Part shown: piece by piece, positions 23,851 to 33,741 of the stretch | Layout: each line of letters starts with the position of its first letter | Position numbering within the stretch: position 1 is the first letter of the stretch | Origin: Streptomyces sp. Tue 6430 | GTDB taxonomy: Bacteria > Actinomycetota > Actinomycetes > Streptomycetales > Streptomycetaceae | Assembly (NCBI GenBank): GCA_021568835.1 | Contig: JAKGSH010000010.1 | Location: forward strand, 1,922,001-1,986,000 | Reading direction: 5' to 3' | DNA length: 64,000 nucleotides | Notes under the pieces: generated by a model | The model's input: only the letters and a program-made list of their open reading frames with translations | Databases searched by the model: none | What the model was told of the DNA's origin: nothing | Made by a program: the position numbers and the translations under genes

Positions 23851-25233
23851 ATGACCCTCGCCCCGCCCCTGCTCCCGCCCCGTGCCCGGCCGCAGTCGCC
23901 GTCACCGGTGCTGCCCGTCGTCGCCGTGGTGGCCCTGCTCGCGCTGCCGGTCGCCCCCGGCGGGGAGGGCGGCGCGGGACCGGCCGACGCGTGCTCCGCG
24001 CTCGTCGTGCTGTTCTGCGCGGTCCGGCTGCTGCGGCAGCGGCGGCGTCCGCTGTCGCGCACGGCGGCCGTGGTGCTGGGACTGCCGGTGGCCGGGCTCG
24101 CGCTCGCCGCGATGGGGGCGTCCTCGCCGGGCGCGGGGATCGGCGGCCTCGGCCGCTACCTCCAGGTGTTCGTCCTGGTCCCGGCGGCGGTGCTGCTGCT
24201 GATCCGCGACCGGTCCGACTTCCGGCTGCTGGCCTGGTCGTTCGTCGCCCTCGCGGGCTGGCAGGGCGCGGTCGGCGTGCACCAGTACGCCACCGGGACC
24301 GGCGCCTCCTACCAGGGCGAGGAGATCCGGGCGGTCGGCACCTTCGGGGCGCAGGACGTGATGGGCATGGCGACGGTCGTGTCCTTCGGGCTGGTCTGCG
24401 CGGCCGGCCTGGCCCTGGGCCGCTCCACGGCGCGGCAGCGGGCGGTCGCCACCGCCTGCGCCCTCGGACTGCTGCTGCCGCTCGCCCTGTCCTTCAGCCG
24501 GGGCGCGTGGATCGCGACGGCCGTGACCTGCTCGGCGCAGCTGGTGCTGGCCGGGCCCCGGCGGGCGCTGAAGGCCGGCGCGGTGGCGGTGGCGGCGGGC
24601 GTGGTCCTGGTCGGCGGCCTCGGCGTCGGCACGGCGCTGCTCCAGGAGCGCATCGGCAGCATCACGCAGGTCGCGGACGCCCCCGACCAGTCGGTCACCG
24701 ACCGGTACACGATGTGGGCGGCGGCCGCCGGCATGTGGCGCGAACATCCGCTGACCGGGGTCGGGCTGAAGGGTTTCCCCGAGCACCGGGACGCGCACGC
24801 CTCGCTGGCGCTGTCCGCCGGCAGCGACACCGAGGGCGCCGGCGCCGGCTTCCGCAGGCAGCCGCTGCTGTCCCCGCACAACATGTACCTGCTGGTCCTG
24901 GGCGAGCAGGGCCTGATCGGGCTGCTCGCGCTGGCGGGCAGCTGGCTGGCTCTGCTGGTGTGCGCGCTGCGCGGGCTGTTCCGGAGCCGTGGCGCGGGCG
25001 GCTCCGACTGCGCCCTCGTCGCCTGCGGTCTGCTCGTCTGGCAGCTCACCGACTTCCTGTACGCCGACATCGGCGGGCCCTCGACGGTGCTGACGGCGGT
25101 GGCGCTGGGGCTCGCGGCCTGGTGGGCGCTGGCCGGGGGCGGGCGGGCCCGCGGGGCCGAAGGACCGGCCGGGCACGAGGGGCGCGCGCGGACGCTCGGG
25201 AGCGGTGGGCGCGAGGAGGCGCTCGGGCGATGA
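23851..25233 (+). CDS. O-antigen ligase/polymerase-like membrane protein (Wzy type)
   Basis: 460 residues with about ten hydrophobic segments. The large extracytoplasmic loop near 270-350 contains the family signature region (MWREHPLTGVGLKGFPEH and SPHNMYLLVLGEQGLIG, with the conserved H-N). Such proteins polymerise or ligate lipid-linked oligosaccharides outside the membrane. Nine bases separate it from the upstream gene, and its stop overlaps the flippase start. Confidence 0.88.
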   Translation: MTLAPPLLPPRARPQSPSPVLPVVAVVALLALPVAPGGEGGAGPADACSALVVLFCAVRLLRQRRRPLSRTAAVVLGLPVAGLALAAMGASSPGAGIGGLGRYLQVFVLVPAAVLLLIRDRSDFRLLAWSFVALAGWQGAVGVHQYATGTGASYQGEEIRAVGTFGAQDVMGMATVVSFGLVCAAGLALGRSTARQRAVATACALGLLLPLALSFSRGAWIATAVTCSAQLVLAGPRRALKAGAVAVAAGVVLVGGLGVGTALLQERIGSITQVADAPDQSVTDRYTMWAAAAGMWREHPLTGVGLKGFPEHRDAHASLALSAGSDTEGAGAGFRRQPLLSPHNMYLLVLGEQGLIGLLALAGSWLALLVCALRGLFRSRGAGGSDCALVACGLLVWQLTDFLYADIGGPSTVLTAVALGLAAWWALAGGGRARGAEGPAGHEGRARTLGSGGREEALGR

Positions 25234-27039
25234 CGGTGACGCCTTCCCGGTCCCCGTGGGCGGACGGCGACGCGGCCGGCGGCACGGCCGTACCGCCGAC
25301 GCGGCCCGCCGCACGGCCCGGGGAGAGCGCCGGGGAGCCGGCCCTGGAGCAGCGGGAGTCACAGGAACCGCTGAAGCCCCGGGAACCGCGGGAGTCACGG
25401 GCGTCGCAGGAGCCGCAGGAGCCGCGGGAGTCACAGGCGTCCGGCGGGTTCCTGGCCCGGGCCGCCCTGGTCACCGCCGCCCTGTCGGTGGCCGGGTCGC
25501 TCCTCGGGCTGGTCCGCGACCAGGCACTGGCCCGGCTGTTCGGGGCGGGCCGGGACACGGACGCCTTCCTCGTCGCGTGGACGGTGCCGGAGTTCGCGAC
25601 CACCCTGCTCATCGAGGACGGGCTGGCGTTCGCGCTGATCCCGGCGTTCAGCCTGGCCCTGGCCCGGCGCGCCCGGGGGGCCGGCGGCGACCCGGTCCGC
25701 GCCCTGGTCGCCGGGACGCTCCCGCGGCTGTCGCTGGCGTTCGTGGCGGTCGGCGTCCTCGTGGCGGCGCTCGCCCCGCAGCTGGTCGGGGTCCTCGCGC
25801 CCGGCCTGCCCGACCCCGGGCTCGCCGTCGACTGCACCCGGCTCACCGCGACCTGCGTGGTGAGCTTCGGGCTCGCCGGGTACTGCAGCGCGGCCCTGCG
25901 CGCGCACCGGCGGTTCGTGGCGCCGGCGGCGATCTACGTGGCGTACAACACCGGGATCGTCACGGGGATGTCCGTGCTCGGCGGACGCTGGGGGTGCGGT
26001 CGGCGGCGGTCGGGGTCGCGGTCGGCGGCTGCCTGATGGTGGCCGTCCAACTGCCCTCGCTGTGGAAGCAGTTGCGCAGGCACGGGGCGCGGCCGGCGGG
26101 CGCCGCCGCCGAGGAGCCGCGGCCGCTGGGCGGAGCCGTGGTGGCGACCGTGCTGCTGTTCGCGCTGTGCCGGCAGTCGCAGGTCCTGGTCGAGCGGTTC
26201 CTCGCCTCGCAGTTGCCGTCGGGGGCGATCTCGCACCTGAACTACGCGCAGAAGGTCGCGCAGATGCCCATGATCCTGTCGCTGATGGTGTGCACGGTCA
26301 CCTTCCCGGTGGTCGCGCGGGCGCTCGCCGAGGGCGACACCGAGCGGGCCCGCGACCGGGTGCAGCAGGACCTGGCGCTGGCCGCCTGCGTGGTGCTGCT
26401 CGGCACGGCGGCGGTCGTCGCCTGCGCGCCGCAGATGATCGAACTGTTCTTCCAGCGGGGCGCGTTCACCGCCGGGGACACGGCGGTGACGGCGGGCGTG
26501 ATGCGGGTGTACGCGCTCGGGCTGCTCGGCCAGACGCTGGTCGGGGTGCTGGCCCGCTCCTACTTCTCGACGGGCCGCGCCTCCTGGTACCCGGCCGGCG
26601 CGATGGCCGTCGGGATCCTCATGACGTCCTGGCTGGGCGCGCTGTGCGTGGCGCCCTGGGGGTGTACGGGATCGCCGCCGCCAACGCGGCCGGCATCACC
26701 GTCACCGCCCTGGTGCTGCTGGCCGGCACCGCGGGCGGACCGGCCGGCTCACGCCCGCGGCGGGGCGCGCACCGCGTGCCGCGCGGTGTCCCGCTCCACG
26801 TCCGGGCCGTCGTCGAGGAGTTGAGCCGGCCGGTGGGGGCCGCTCTGGTCGCGGCCCCCGTCGGCGCCCTCGCCGGAAGCCGCTTCGGCGACCCCACGGC
26901 GGGGCTGGCCGCCGGGTCGCTCACCGTGACCGCCGTCTTCGTCCTGGTGGGCTGGGCGCTGGGCGCCCAGGGCATCGCCTCCGCACTCCGACCCGTTCGT
27001 TCCGCGACCCGAAGGCTCCCGCATGTCCGTTCCCGTTGA
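25230..27039 (+). CDS. MurJ/MviN-like lipid-linked oligosaccharide flippase (two one-base deletions)
   Basis: 603 residues when restored. After a cytosolic Pro/Glu/Arg-rich lead with tandem EPxE-like repeats (residues about 30-70), 14 membrane segments follow in the MurJ pattern: SLLGLVRDQALARLFGAG with the conserved arginine, and SHLNYAQKVAQMPMILSLM. The G runs at 25990-25994 and 26658-26662 each lack one base; both sit in the same TGGGGGTG context. In this operon it most likely moves the exopolysaccharide repeat unit and is not the peptidoglycan flippase. It overlaps both neighbours. Confidence 0.88.
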
Positions 27040-27763
27040 CACCGCAACCGGCCCCGTCCCCTGGGTGGCGATGTACCACTCCGTGGGCGACTGCTCCGAC
27101 GACCCGTACCGCATCACGGTCACGCCCGAGCGGCTGGACCGGCACCTGACCCTGCTGGCGCGCTGGGGGCTGCGAGGCGTCTCGCTGGCCGAGCTGCTCG
27201 CCGCCCGCGCGCGCGGCGAGGGCCGCGACCTGGCCGGCCTGACCTTCGACGACGGCTACGCCGACTTCCTCACCGGCGCCCTGCCCGTGCTGCGCCGGCA
27301 CGGCTGCACCGCGACCCTCTTCGTGCTGCCCGGCCGGCTCGGCGGCGACAACGCCTGGGACCCGCTCGGCCCGCGCAGACCGCTGCTGACCGCCGACGGC
27401 GTCCGCGAGGCCGCCGCCCGGGGCGTCGAGATCGGCTCGCACGGCCTGACCCACGTGGACCTCACCCGGGCGGACGACCGCGCCCTGGAGGCCGAGACCG
27501 CCGACAGCCGGGCCGCGCTCGCGGAGCTGCTCGGCACGGACGTCGCGGGATTCTGCTACCCCTACGGGACGGTCGACCGGCGCGCCGTGGACGCCGTACG
27601 GGACGCCGGATACGCGTACGCCTGCGCGATCGACCCCGGCCCGCTGACCGGCCCGCACGCCCTGCCGCGCGTCCACGTCGGGCAGAACGACACCGCCGCC
27701 CGGCTGTTCCTCAAGCACCGGCTGCACCGGCTGCGCCGCCGTCCCGTGGCGGGCCTGCGATGA
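27023..27763 (+). CDS. Polysaccharide deacetylase (NodB domain)
   Basis: 246 residues. A metal-dependent carbohydrate esterase family 4 enzyme. Motif 1, LTFDDGYAD, carries D76 and D77; motif 2 is SHGLTHVDL with both metal histidines; motif 3 is CYPYG. There is no signal peptide, so it could act on lipid-linked sugars on the cytosolic side. It overlaps the flippase by 17 bases and the next glycosyltransferase by 4. Confidence 0.92.
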   Translation: MSVPVDTATGPVPWVAMYHSVGDCSDDPYRITVTPERLDRHLTLLARWGLRGVSLAELLAARARGEGRDLAGLTFDDGYADFLTGALPVLRRHGCTATLFVLPGRLGGDNAWDPLGPRRPLLTADGVREAAARGVEIGSHGLTHVDLTRADDRALEAETADSRAALAELLGTDVAGFCYPYGTVDRRAVDAVRDAGYAYACAIDPGPLTGPHALPRVHVGQNDTAARLFLKHRLHRLRRRPVAGLR

Positions 27764-28929
27764 GGGCGCTGCACGTCATCACGGGGCTCGGGGTCGGCGG
27801 TGCCGAGCAGCAACTGCGGCTGCTGCTGCGCCACCTGCCCGCCGACTGCGACGTCGTGACGCTGACCGACCCGGGCCCGGTGGCCGACGGGCTGAGCGCG
27901 GACGGGGTGCGCGTCGTCCACCTCGGCATGGCCGGCAACCGCGACCTGGCCGCCCTGCCCCGCCTGGTCCGGATCGTCCGCTCCGGCCGCTACGACCTCG
28001 TCCACACCCACCTCTACCGCGCCTGCCTCTACGGCCGCCTCGCCGCCCGGCTCGCCGGGGTGCGCGCGGTCGTCGCCACCGAACACTCCCTGGGCGACTC
28101 CCAGATGGAGGGCCGCCCGCTCACCCCGGGCGTCCGCGCCCTGTACCTGGCGGGCGAGCGGCTGGGCCGCACCACGGTCGCCGTCTCCCCCACGGTCGCC
28201 GAACGCCTGCGGCGCTGGGGCGTCCCGGCCGACCGGATCGAGGTCGTCCCCAACGGCATCGACCTGGCCCGGTTCCGCTTCGACCCGCTCCGGCGCCACC
28301 GCACCCGCCGCCGCCTGGGCCTGCCCGACCACGCCCGCGTCGTCGGCGGCGTCGGGCGCCTGCACCCGGGCAAACGCTTCGACGTCCTGGTCGCCGCCCT
28401 CGCCGCGCTCCCGGCCGACCACTACCTGCTGCTGGTCGGCGGCGGCCCCGAGGAGAGCGCGCTGCGCCGCACCGCACACGAGGCCGGCGTCGCCGACCGG
28501 GTCCTGTTCACCGGCGAACGCCCCTGCTTCCCGGACGGCGGCCCCGGCCCCGACCTGCCCTCCCTCGTCTGCGCGATGGACGTGCTCGTCTCCCCCTCGC
28601 CGGAGGAGGCGTTCGGCCTGGCCGCCGTCGAGGCCCTCGCCTCGGGACTGCCGGTGCTGTACGCGTCCTGCCCGGCGATCGAGGACCTCCCCGCGCACAC
28701 CGCGCCCGCCGCCCGGCACGTCACCGGCGGCCCCGAGGCCTTCGTCCGGGCGCTCGCCGAGACCCGCGCCACCGACCCCGGCCCGCGCACCGCGCCCGAG
28801 GCCGCCCGCCACTACGACATCACCCGCAGCGCCGCCCGGCTCATGGACGTGTACACGGCCGCGGCGGCCCGCCGGCCCCTGCCGTCCCCCTCGTCCGCCC
28901 CGTCACCCCAGAAAGTGCCCTCCTCATGA
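27760..28929 (+). CDS. Glycosyltransferase family 4, second in the operon
   Basis: 389 residues, GT-B fold. LHVITGLGVGGAEQQLRLLL is the classic acceptor-lobe opening. VVPNGIDLARFR, GGVGRLHPGKRFDVL and SPSPEEAFGLAAVEALASG give the donor lobe with the E-x7-E motif. A Pro/Ser-rich tail ends at 28929, overlapping the next ATG. It should extend the lipid-linked repeat unit. Confidence 0.92.
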   Translation: MRALHVITGLGVGGAEQQLRLLLRHLPADCDVVTLTDPGPVADGLSADGVRVVHLGMAGNRDLAALPRLVRIVRSGRYDLVHTHLYRACLYGRLAARLAGVRAVVATEHSLGDSQMEGRPLTPGVRALYLAGERLGRTTVAVSPTVAERLRRWGVPADRIEVVPNGIDLARFRFDPLRRHRTRRRLGLPDHARVVGGVGRLHPGKRFDVLVAALAALPADHYLLLVGGGPEESALRRTAHEAGVADRVLFTGERPCFPDGGPGPDLPSLVCAMDVLVSPSPEEAFGLAAVEALASGLPVLYASCPAIEDLPAHTAPAARHVTGGPEAFVRALAETRATDPGPRTAPEAARHYDITRSAARLMDVYTAAAARRPLPSPSSAPSPQKVPSS

Positions 28930-29582
28930 CCGACAACCCCACCCGCCCGCACCGCCGAGCCGGCGCCCTGGGCCGTGTCAGGACGCTCCCGCCGTGGTCG
29001 CTGCTCGCCGTCGGCGCCCTCGCCGGCGGCCTGCTCGGCGGCGCCTACGGCGTCCTGAAGCCGCCCGTGTACAGCGCCACGGCCTACGTCGTCGCCGTCC
29101 CCACCGAGAAGTCCGACCCGGCGTCCGCGCTCGGCTTCGCGCAGGCCTACGGCCGGGTCGCCACCCAGCTCGCGGTACTCGGGGACGCGCAGGTGCGGGC
29201 GGGCGTACCGGTGAAGACGCTCCGGGGCGCGGTGCGCACGGCGACCTCGCCCGACGCGCCGATGGTGTCGATCACCGCGACCTCCTCGCGCGCCGACCTG
29301 GCCGCCGACATGGCCAACGCCGTGTCGCGCGCGCTGACCCGGCACGCCGCCGGGGCGAAGGCCGGCACCCACGTCGAGCTCGAGCCGTTCGCCCGCGCGG
29401 TGGAGCCCGCCGAGCCGTCCTCGGCGTCCCCCGCGCTGACCGGGCTGGTCGGCGCGAGCGGAGGCGGCCTGCTGGGCGGCCTGTTCCTGCTGGTGCGGCC
29501 GAGGGGGAGCAGGCCGGAGCCCGGGAGACCGGCCGCCGTGCCGAGCCCGGCACTCGCCGCCGACGCCCACGGAACGCTGTGA
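28926..29582 (+). CDS. Wzz-like chain-length protein, two membrane segments
   Basis: 218 residues with a Wzz/Stk topology: an N-terminal membrane span (SLLAVGALAGGLLGGAYGVL), the Wzz-type entry motif KPPVYSATAYVV, a mostly extracytoplasmic middle, and a second span (LTGLVGASGGGLLGGLFLLV). No tyrosine-kinase domain is attached. It probably sets polymer length with the Wzy-like protein. Confidence 0.85.
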   Translation: MTDNPTRPHRRAGALGRVRTLPPWSLLAVGALAGGLLGGAYGVLKPPVYSATAYVVAVPTEKSDPASALGFAQAYGRVATQLAVLGDAQVRAGVPVKTLRGAVRTATSPDAPMVSITATSSRADLAADMANAVSRALTRHAAGAKAGTHVELEPFARAVEPAEPSSASPALTGLVGASGGGLLGGLFLLVRPRGSRPEPGRPAAVPSPALAADAHGTL

Positions 29583-30742
29583 AGCCGGCGTACCTCACCG
29601 AAGTCGTCACCGAAGTCGTCACCGTCGAGCGGGACTTCGCCGCCCTGGCCCCCGCCTGGGCGCGCCTGTACCGGCGGTGTGCGACGGCGACCCCGTTCCA
29701 GAGCCACCCGTGGCTGCACTCGTGGTGGCTCTCCTACGGCGGACACGGCCGGCTGCGGCTGCTGGTGGTGCGCTCCGGCGACGACCTGCTCGCGGTCGCC
29801 CCGCTGATGGCCGTGCGCCGCCCGCTGCCCGCCCTGGTGCCGCTCGGCGGGGCGATCTCCGACTACGGGGACGTCCTGGTCGACGACGAACGGGGGGAGA
29901 CGGCCGTCGCCGCGCTCACCGAGGCGCTCGCCGCGGCCGCCCGCTCCGCGCTGATCGACTTCCGCGAGGTCCGGCCGGGCAGCGCGGTCGAGCAGGTCTA
30001 CGAGCGCTGGAGCGGGCCCCGGCGCCGGGTGAGCGACTCGGTGTGCCTGGAGCTGCCCGCCGTGCCGATGGACGAGCTGGTGGCGCGGCTGCCGTCGGCG
30101 AAGGCGCAGCGGGTGCGCGCCAAGCTGCGCCGGCTGACCGCGCTCGGTGTGCGGCGCGAGGTGGTCCGCCCGGACGGGGTGGACTCGGCGCTGCGGCGGC
30201 TGCTGGAGCTGCACCGGTTGCAGTGGCAGGGCCGCAAGGTGACCGGCGAGCACCTGCGTGACCGCTTCTGCGAGCACCTGGTGCGCTCGGTGGGCCCGAT
30301 GGTGCGCTCGGGGGACGCGGTGGTCACCGAGTTCCGCCTCGACGACGACGTGGTGGCCGTCGACCTCACCCTGCTCTCGCGCCGCCTGGCCGGCGGCTAC
30401 CTCTACGGGGCCCACCCGCGGCTGCGCGAGCACAAGGCGGACGTGGCGGTGATGCTGCTGGACGCCTGCGCGGAGCACATCCGGCACGAGGCGTGCGGCA
30501 CCCTGAGCCTGCTGCGCGGCAACGAGCCGTACAAGCACCACTGGCGGCCGGAACCGGTCGTCAACCAGCGGCTGCTGCTGGCCCGCCGGCGCACGGCCCC
30601 GCTGCTGTCGGCGGCGGTGTGGGACGTGGCCGCGCGACGGCGGGGCAAGGAGCTGGTGCGCCGCTGGGAGGAACGGCGGGAGCATCCGGACCGGGCCGAC
30701 GAGCGGGACCGGCGCGAACGTGCCGCCGGCGGCAGGTCCTGA
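29579..30742 (+). CDS. GNAT acyltransferase of the CelD/cellulose-biosynthesis type
   Basis: 387 residues from GTG 29579, overlapping the upstream stop. The family is a double GNAT fold found in exopolysaccharide operons: FQSHPWLHSWWLSYG at the start, LLELHRLQWQGRK and GYLYGAHPRLREHKADV later, and GNEPYKHHWRPEP near the end. It likely acylates the polymer or an intermediate. It is the last plus-strand gene of the operon. Confidence 0.87.
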   Translation: MKPAYLTEVVTEVVTVERDFAALAPAWARLYRRCATATPFQSHPWLHSWWLSYGGHGRLRLLVVRSGDDLLAVAPLMAVRRPLPALVPLGGAISDYGDVLVDDERGETAVAALTEALAAAARSALIDFREVRPGSAVEQVYERWSGPRRRVSDSVCLELPAVPMDELVARLPSAKAQRVRAKLRRLTALGVRREVVRPDGVDSALRRLLELHRLQWQGRKVTGEHLRDRFCEHLVRSVGPMVRSGDAVVTEFRLDDDVVAVDLTLLSRRLAGGYLYGAHPRLREHKADVAVMLLDACAEHIRHEACGTLSLLRGNEPYKHHWRPEPVVNQRLLLARRRTAPLLSAAVWDVAARRRGKELVRRWEERREHPDRADERDRRERAAGGRS

Positions 30743-30781
30743 CGTGGGCCCATCGCCGGCGGGGCGCTCCGCGGGGAGGGA

Positions 30782-32101
30782 TCAGAAGCCGCGCAGCCAC
30801 CGGTTCGGGCGCACGCAGACCTTGCCGCCCGTCCAGTACTCGGCCCAGTCGCCGAGGTACAGCGGCGAGCAGTCCGCCGTGGGCCGCGGGGCCGGCCCGG
30901 TCGTGGGCGAGGTCGAGGGGGCGGTCGTGGGGGCGGTCGTGGGTCCGGAAGTCGCCGGTGGGGCCGGGGCGGTGGCCGTCGGTCCGGTCGCCGGTCCGCC
31001 GGTGCGGCCGGAGAGGACCGCGCGGTAGACCTCCGACGCCCTGGGGTTCTTCGCGCACTGCCACACACCGTGCGGGCAGTAGTCGGTCACCGTGTTGTAC
31101 AGCGGCTTGTGCTCGTCCATCCAGGCGAGCATGCGCCGCATGTACTCGGGGTTGTCGCCGTTGCGGAAGAGACCCCATTCCGGATAGGAGACGGGCTTGC
31201 CGTGCCTTCTGGCGAAGTCCACGTGCGCCTGGAGGCCGTAGGGCTCCGTCACCTGCTCGTCGAAGGAGATTCCGCTCGGCTGGTCGTAGGAGTCCATTCC
31301 GACGACGTCGACGGTGTCGTCCCCCGGATAGCACTCGGTCCAGGGGACGGCGTCCCGGCCGCGGCTCGGCGTGAAGTCGAACGTGAACCTCTGACCCGGC
31401 ACGGCCCGCATGGTGGTGACGATCCGCTTCCAGTACGTCTTCCAGGCCTGCGGGTCCGGCCCGCAACGGTGGGTGTACGTGATGCCGTTCATCTCCCAGC
31501 CGAGCACGAGCACCGTGTCCGGCGCGCCGGCCTCCACCAGCCGCTCGGCCAGGGCGCGGAAGTGGTCGTCGAACCGGCCCGCCGCGCCCTGCCGCAGCAG
31601 TCGCCGCACCTCGGCGTCGGGGACGCCCTCCTCGTTGCGCTCCAGCATGGGGACGTTGAGGACGAGCATCCGGTCGTCCTTCTCGGCCCGCCAGTCGGCC
31701 CACACGTCGAGGAAGCCGGGCCGGCCCTCGATGTTGCTCCACCGGTCGCCCGGCAGGTAGGTGTGGCCGACGCGCAGCTCGGAGCCGCCCAGCCAGCCGC
31801 TGAGCTGGGCCATCCGGGCCACGCCCAGGGGACCGTAGTCGAGGTAGGCGCCGAAGGCGGGGCCGGACCCGGCGGTCGGTACCGGCCCCGGAGTGCCGGT
31901 CGCGGTCGGATTCGGGGTCGCGGTGCCGGTCGGGGCCGCAGTACCGGTCGGGGCCGGGGTGCCGGTCGGAGCCGGGGCCGAAGCGGCCGTCGCGCCCGGG
32001 CTCGTGGCGAATCCGGGATCGGACGCCAGCACCGCCGCCGCGACCGCCGCCGCGACGACGGTCAGTCGCCGGGACCGGGCGCGTCGCTGCTGTGGGGCCA
32101 T
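30782..32101 (-). CDS. Secreted GH26-like glycoside hydrolase (beta-mannanase type)
   Basis: 439 residues from ATG 32101 with AAAGGAG. A signal peptide is followed by a linker of tandem PTGT repeats, then the catalytic TIM barrel: VLVLGWEMNGITYTHRCG with the probable acid/base Glu, FTFDFTPSRGRD, and VSYPEWGLFRNGD with the probable nucleophile Glu. A second Thr/Pro linker leads to a short Trp/Tyr-rich C-terminal module (YLGDWAEYWTGGKVCV). It faces the exopolysaccharide operon and may trim or release its product. Confidence 0.87.
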   Translation of the reverse strand: MAPQQRRARSRRLTVVAAAVAAAVLASDPGFATSPGATAASAPAPTGTPAPTGTAAPTGTATPNPTATGTPGPVPTAGSGPAFGAYLDYGPLGVARMAQLSGWLGGSELRVGHTYLPGDRWSNIEGRPGFLDVWADWRAEKDDRMLVLNVPMLERNEEGVPDAEVRRLLRQGAAGRFDDHFRALAERLVEAGAPDTVLVLGWEMNGITYTHRCGPDPQAWKTYWKRIVTTMRAVPGQRFTFDFTPSRGRDAVPWTECYPGDDTVDVVGMDSYDQPSGISFDEQVTEPYGLQAHVDFARRHGKPVSYPEWGLFRNGDNPEYMRRMLAWMDEHKPLYNTVTDYCPHGVWQCAKNPRASEVYRAVLSGRTGGPATGPTATAPAPPATSGPTTAPTTAPSTSPTTGPAPRPTADCSPLYLGDWAEYWTGGKVCVRPNRWLRGF

Positions 32102-32361
32102 GCCTGCTCCTTTCTCCGCTCTCGTGCCGTCACCGGTGCGCAGGCGCATGACTGACACTCGGTCACATGAAAGTCGCACAAAAAGGAAACACGCCACCGC
32201 CGTTACGGCTTTCGAGTGCTCCGATGGCCCGCACCGGTGGAACGACCGAAGGAAAAGAGACGTCCGGGCCGGGTGGAGTCCGTGGACCGCCCACGTGACC
32301 CGCCGGCGGCGGGGCCGGTACGGGCGCCGGACGCGTGCGGGGCGTCCGGCGCCCGTCGCCG

Positions 32362-33126
32362 TCAGCGCCGGGCGGCGGCGCGGCTCCGTCGGTACAGCAG
32401 GGCGCCCGCGGCGATCAGCACGGCGCTGACCCCCGAGGCGGCGAGCAGCGCCCCGCTGCCGGTCTGCGGCAGCTCCGGCCGGTCCCCGCCCTGCGGCGGG
32501 GCCGGGTGCTCGCCCTGGTGCGGGGGCGGGGTGGAGTGGCCGCCGGGAGGCGGCGGCGTGTGATGTCCCGGCGGCGGGGAGGTGTGACCACCGGGCGGAG
32601 GAGTCGTCTCGCCGCCGCACGTGTCGCCGTACCCCCCGCAGTCCTCCTCGGGGCCGTCGCCGTAGCCGGTCTCGTCACCACCGGGCTGGGAGCCGCCGTG
32701 ACCCGGCTCGTCGTCGCCGGACTCGGAACCGCCATAACCCGGCTCGCCACCACTGGACTCGGAACCGCCATAACCCGGCTCGCCGTAGCCGGCCTCGTCA
32801 CCACCGGACTCGGAGCCGCCGTGACCCGGCTCGTCGTCGCCGGACGACGGTGTCTCCGGGGAGCGGTCCTTCTCCTTGTCGCCGGAGGTGGTCGCACAGG
32901 AGTCGCCGGAGGCCGGGTTCAGGGCCGCGGCGACGTCGGCCGGGTCGCCGCAGGCGTTCGCCGGGGCCGTCAGCGGGGCCTCGGCGGCGTTGCCCGACAC
33001 GGCTCCGGGCGAGTTCCTGGCGGTGCCGTCCGCGTGCGAGTCGGCCAGGGCGGAACCGCCGTACAGGGACAGAATGCTCGTCGCGGCGGCGGCCGCGATC
33101 ATCGCCCTGCTCAGGGTCTGTCGCAA
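32362..33126 (-). CDS. Long chaplin-like wall-anchored protein with one divergent chaplin domain
   Basis: 254 residues from ATG 33126. After a signal peptide comes one degenerate chaplin domain (SPGAVSGNAAEAPLTAPAN, ACGDPADVAAALNPASGDSC) that keeps the two cysteines. A glycine/serine/acid repeat follows (units like GYGGSESGGDE, about eight copies), then a Pro/His-rich stretch, and a sortase signal LPQTG with hydrophobic segment and RRSRAAARR tail. Known long chaplins (ChpA-C) carry two chaplin domains, so this is a variant. It should be covalently bound to peptidoglycan and anchor short chaplins. Confidence 0.9.
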   Translation of the reverse strand: MRQTLSRAMIAAAAATSILSLYGGSALADSHADGTARNSPGAVSGNAAEAPLTAPANACGDPADVAAALNPASGDSCATTSGDKEKDRSPETPSSGDDEPGHGGSESGGDEAGYGEPGYGGSESSGGEPGYGGSESGDDEPGHGGSQPGGDETGYGDGPEEDCGGYGDTCGGETTPPPGGHTSPPPGHHTPPPPGGHSTPPPHQGEHPAPPQGGDRPELPQTGSGALLAASGVSAVLIAAGALLYRRSRAAARR

Positions 33127-33232
33127 TCTCGTGGTCTTCCTGCTGGGAGAAGTGGGAAAAGCCGGCCCTGGACGTACCTCGCGGTGTCCGGGGCCGGCCT
33201 TGATCCGGCCAGGCGGCCGGCGGGGCTTTCGG

Positions 33233-33460
33233 TCAGTCGTTGACGCAGACGTTGCCGGCCGTCGGGTTCAGCAGACTGGCGACGTTGACGGTGTTGCCGC
33301 AGACGTTGAACGGGATGTGGATCGGCACCTGGATGACGTTGCCGGAGAGGACACCACCGGAGCCGACGGTCGCACCGTTGGCACCGGAGTCGGCGAAAGC
33401 GGGGGCAGCCCCGCCGAGGGCCAGAACCAGACCTGCGACGACGGCAGCGGTCTTCTTCAT
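33233..33460 (-). CDS. Short chaplin
   Basis: 75 residues from ATG 33460. Signal peptide KKTAAVVAGLVLALGGAA ends at AFA-DSG. Mature chaplin domain GVLSGNVIQVPIHIPFNVCG and SLLNPTAGNVCVND. The replacement of the usual PVHAP by PIHIP makes it slightly more hydrophobic than the other two short chaplins here. It follows the long chaplin in the same direction with a gap of about 100 bases upstream of its stop. Confidence 0.95.
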   Translation of the reverse strand: MKKTAAVVAGLVLALGGAAPAFADSGANGATVGSGGVLSGNVIQVPIHIPFNVCGNTVNVASLLNPTAGNVCVND

Positions 33461-33741
33461 GATTTTCCCTTCTCTGCGGTCACGCCTGGGTGACGGTCGG
33501 AACCGAGCGAGCACAACGGGGACGGCCCGCACTATGACCACAGCCTGCACACGAGGAATTGACGACCGGAGTGCCCACGGAACCCTCGCCACGGGGAATT
33601 CACGCGAATGCCTCACTTCGGGACGCGCCGCTCCCCCGGTGGGAGGAACCGCGACGGTCCCCTCGTCCGGTGCTTTCCGCGCCGGACGCGAGCGCGCGGC
33701 CCGCAACAGGCTCAGCGGGCCGCGCGCGGGACGACCGGGTC

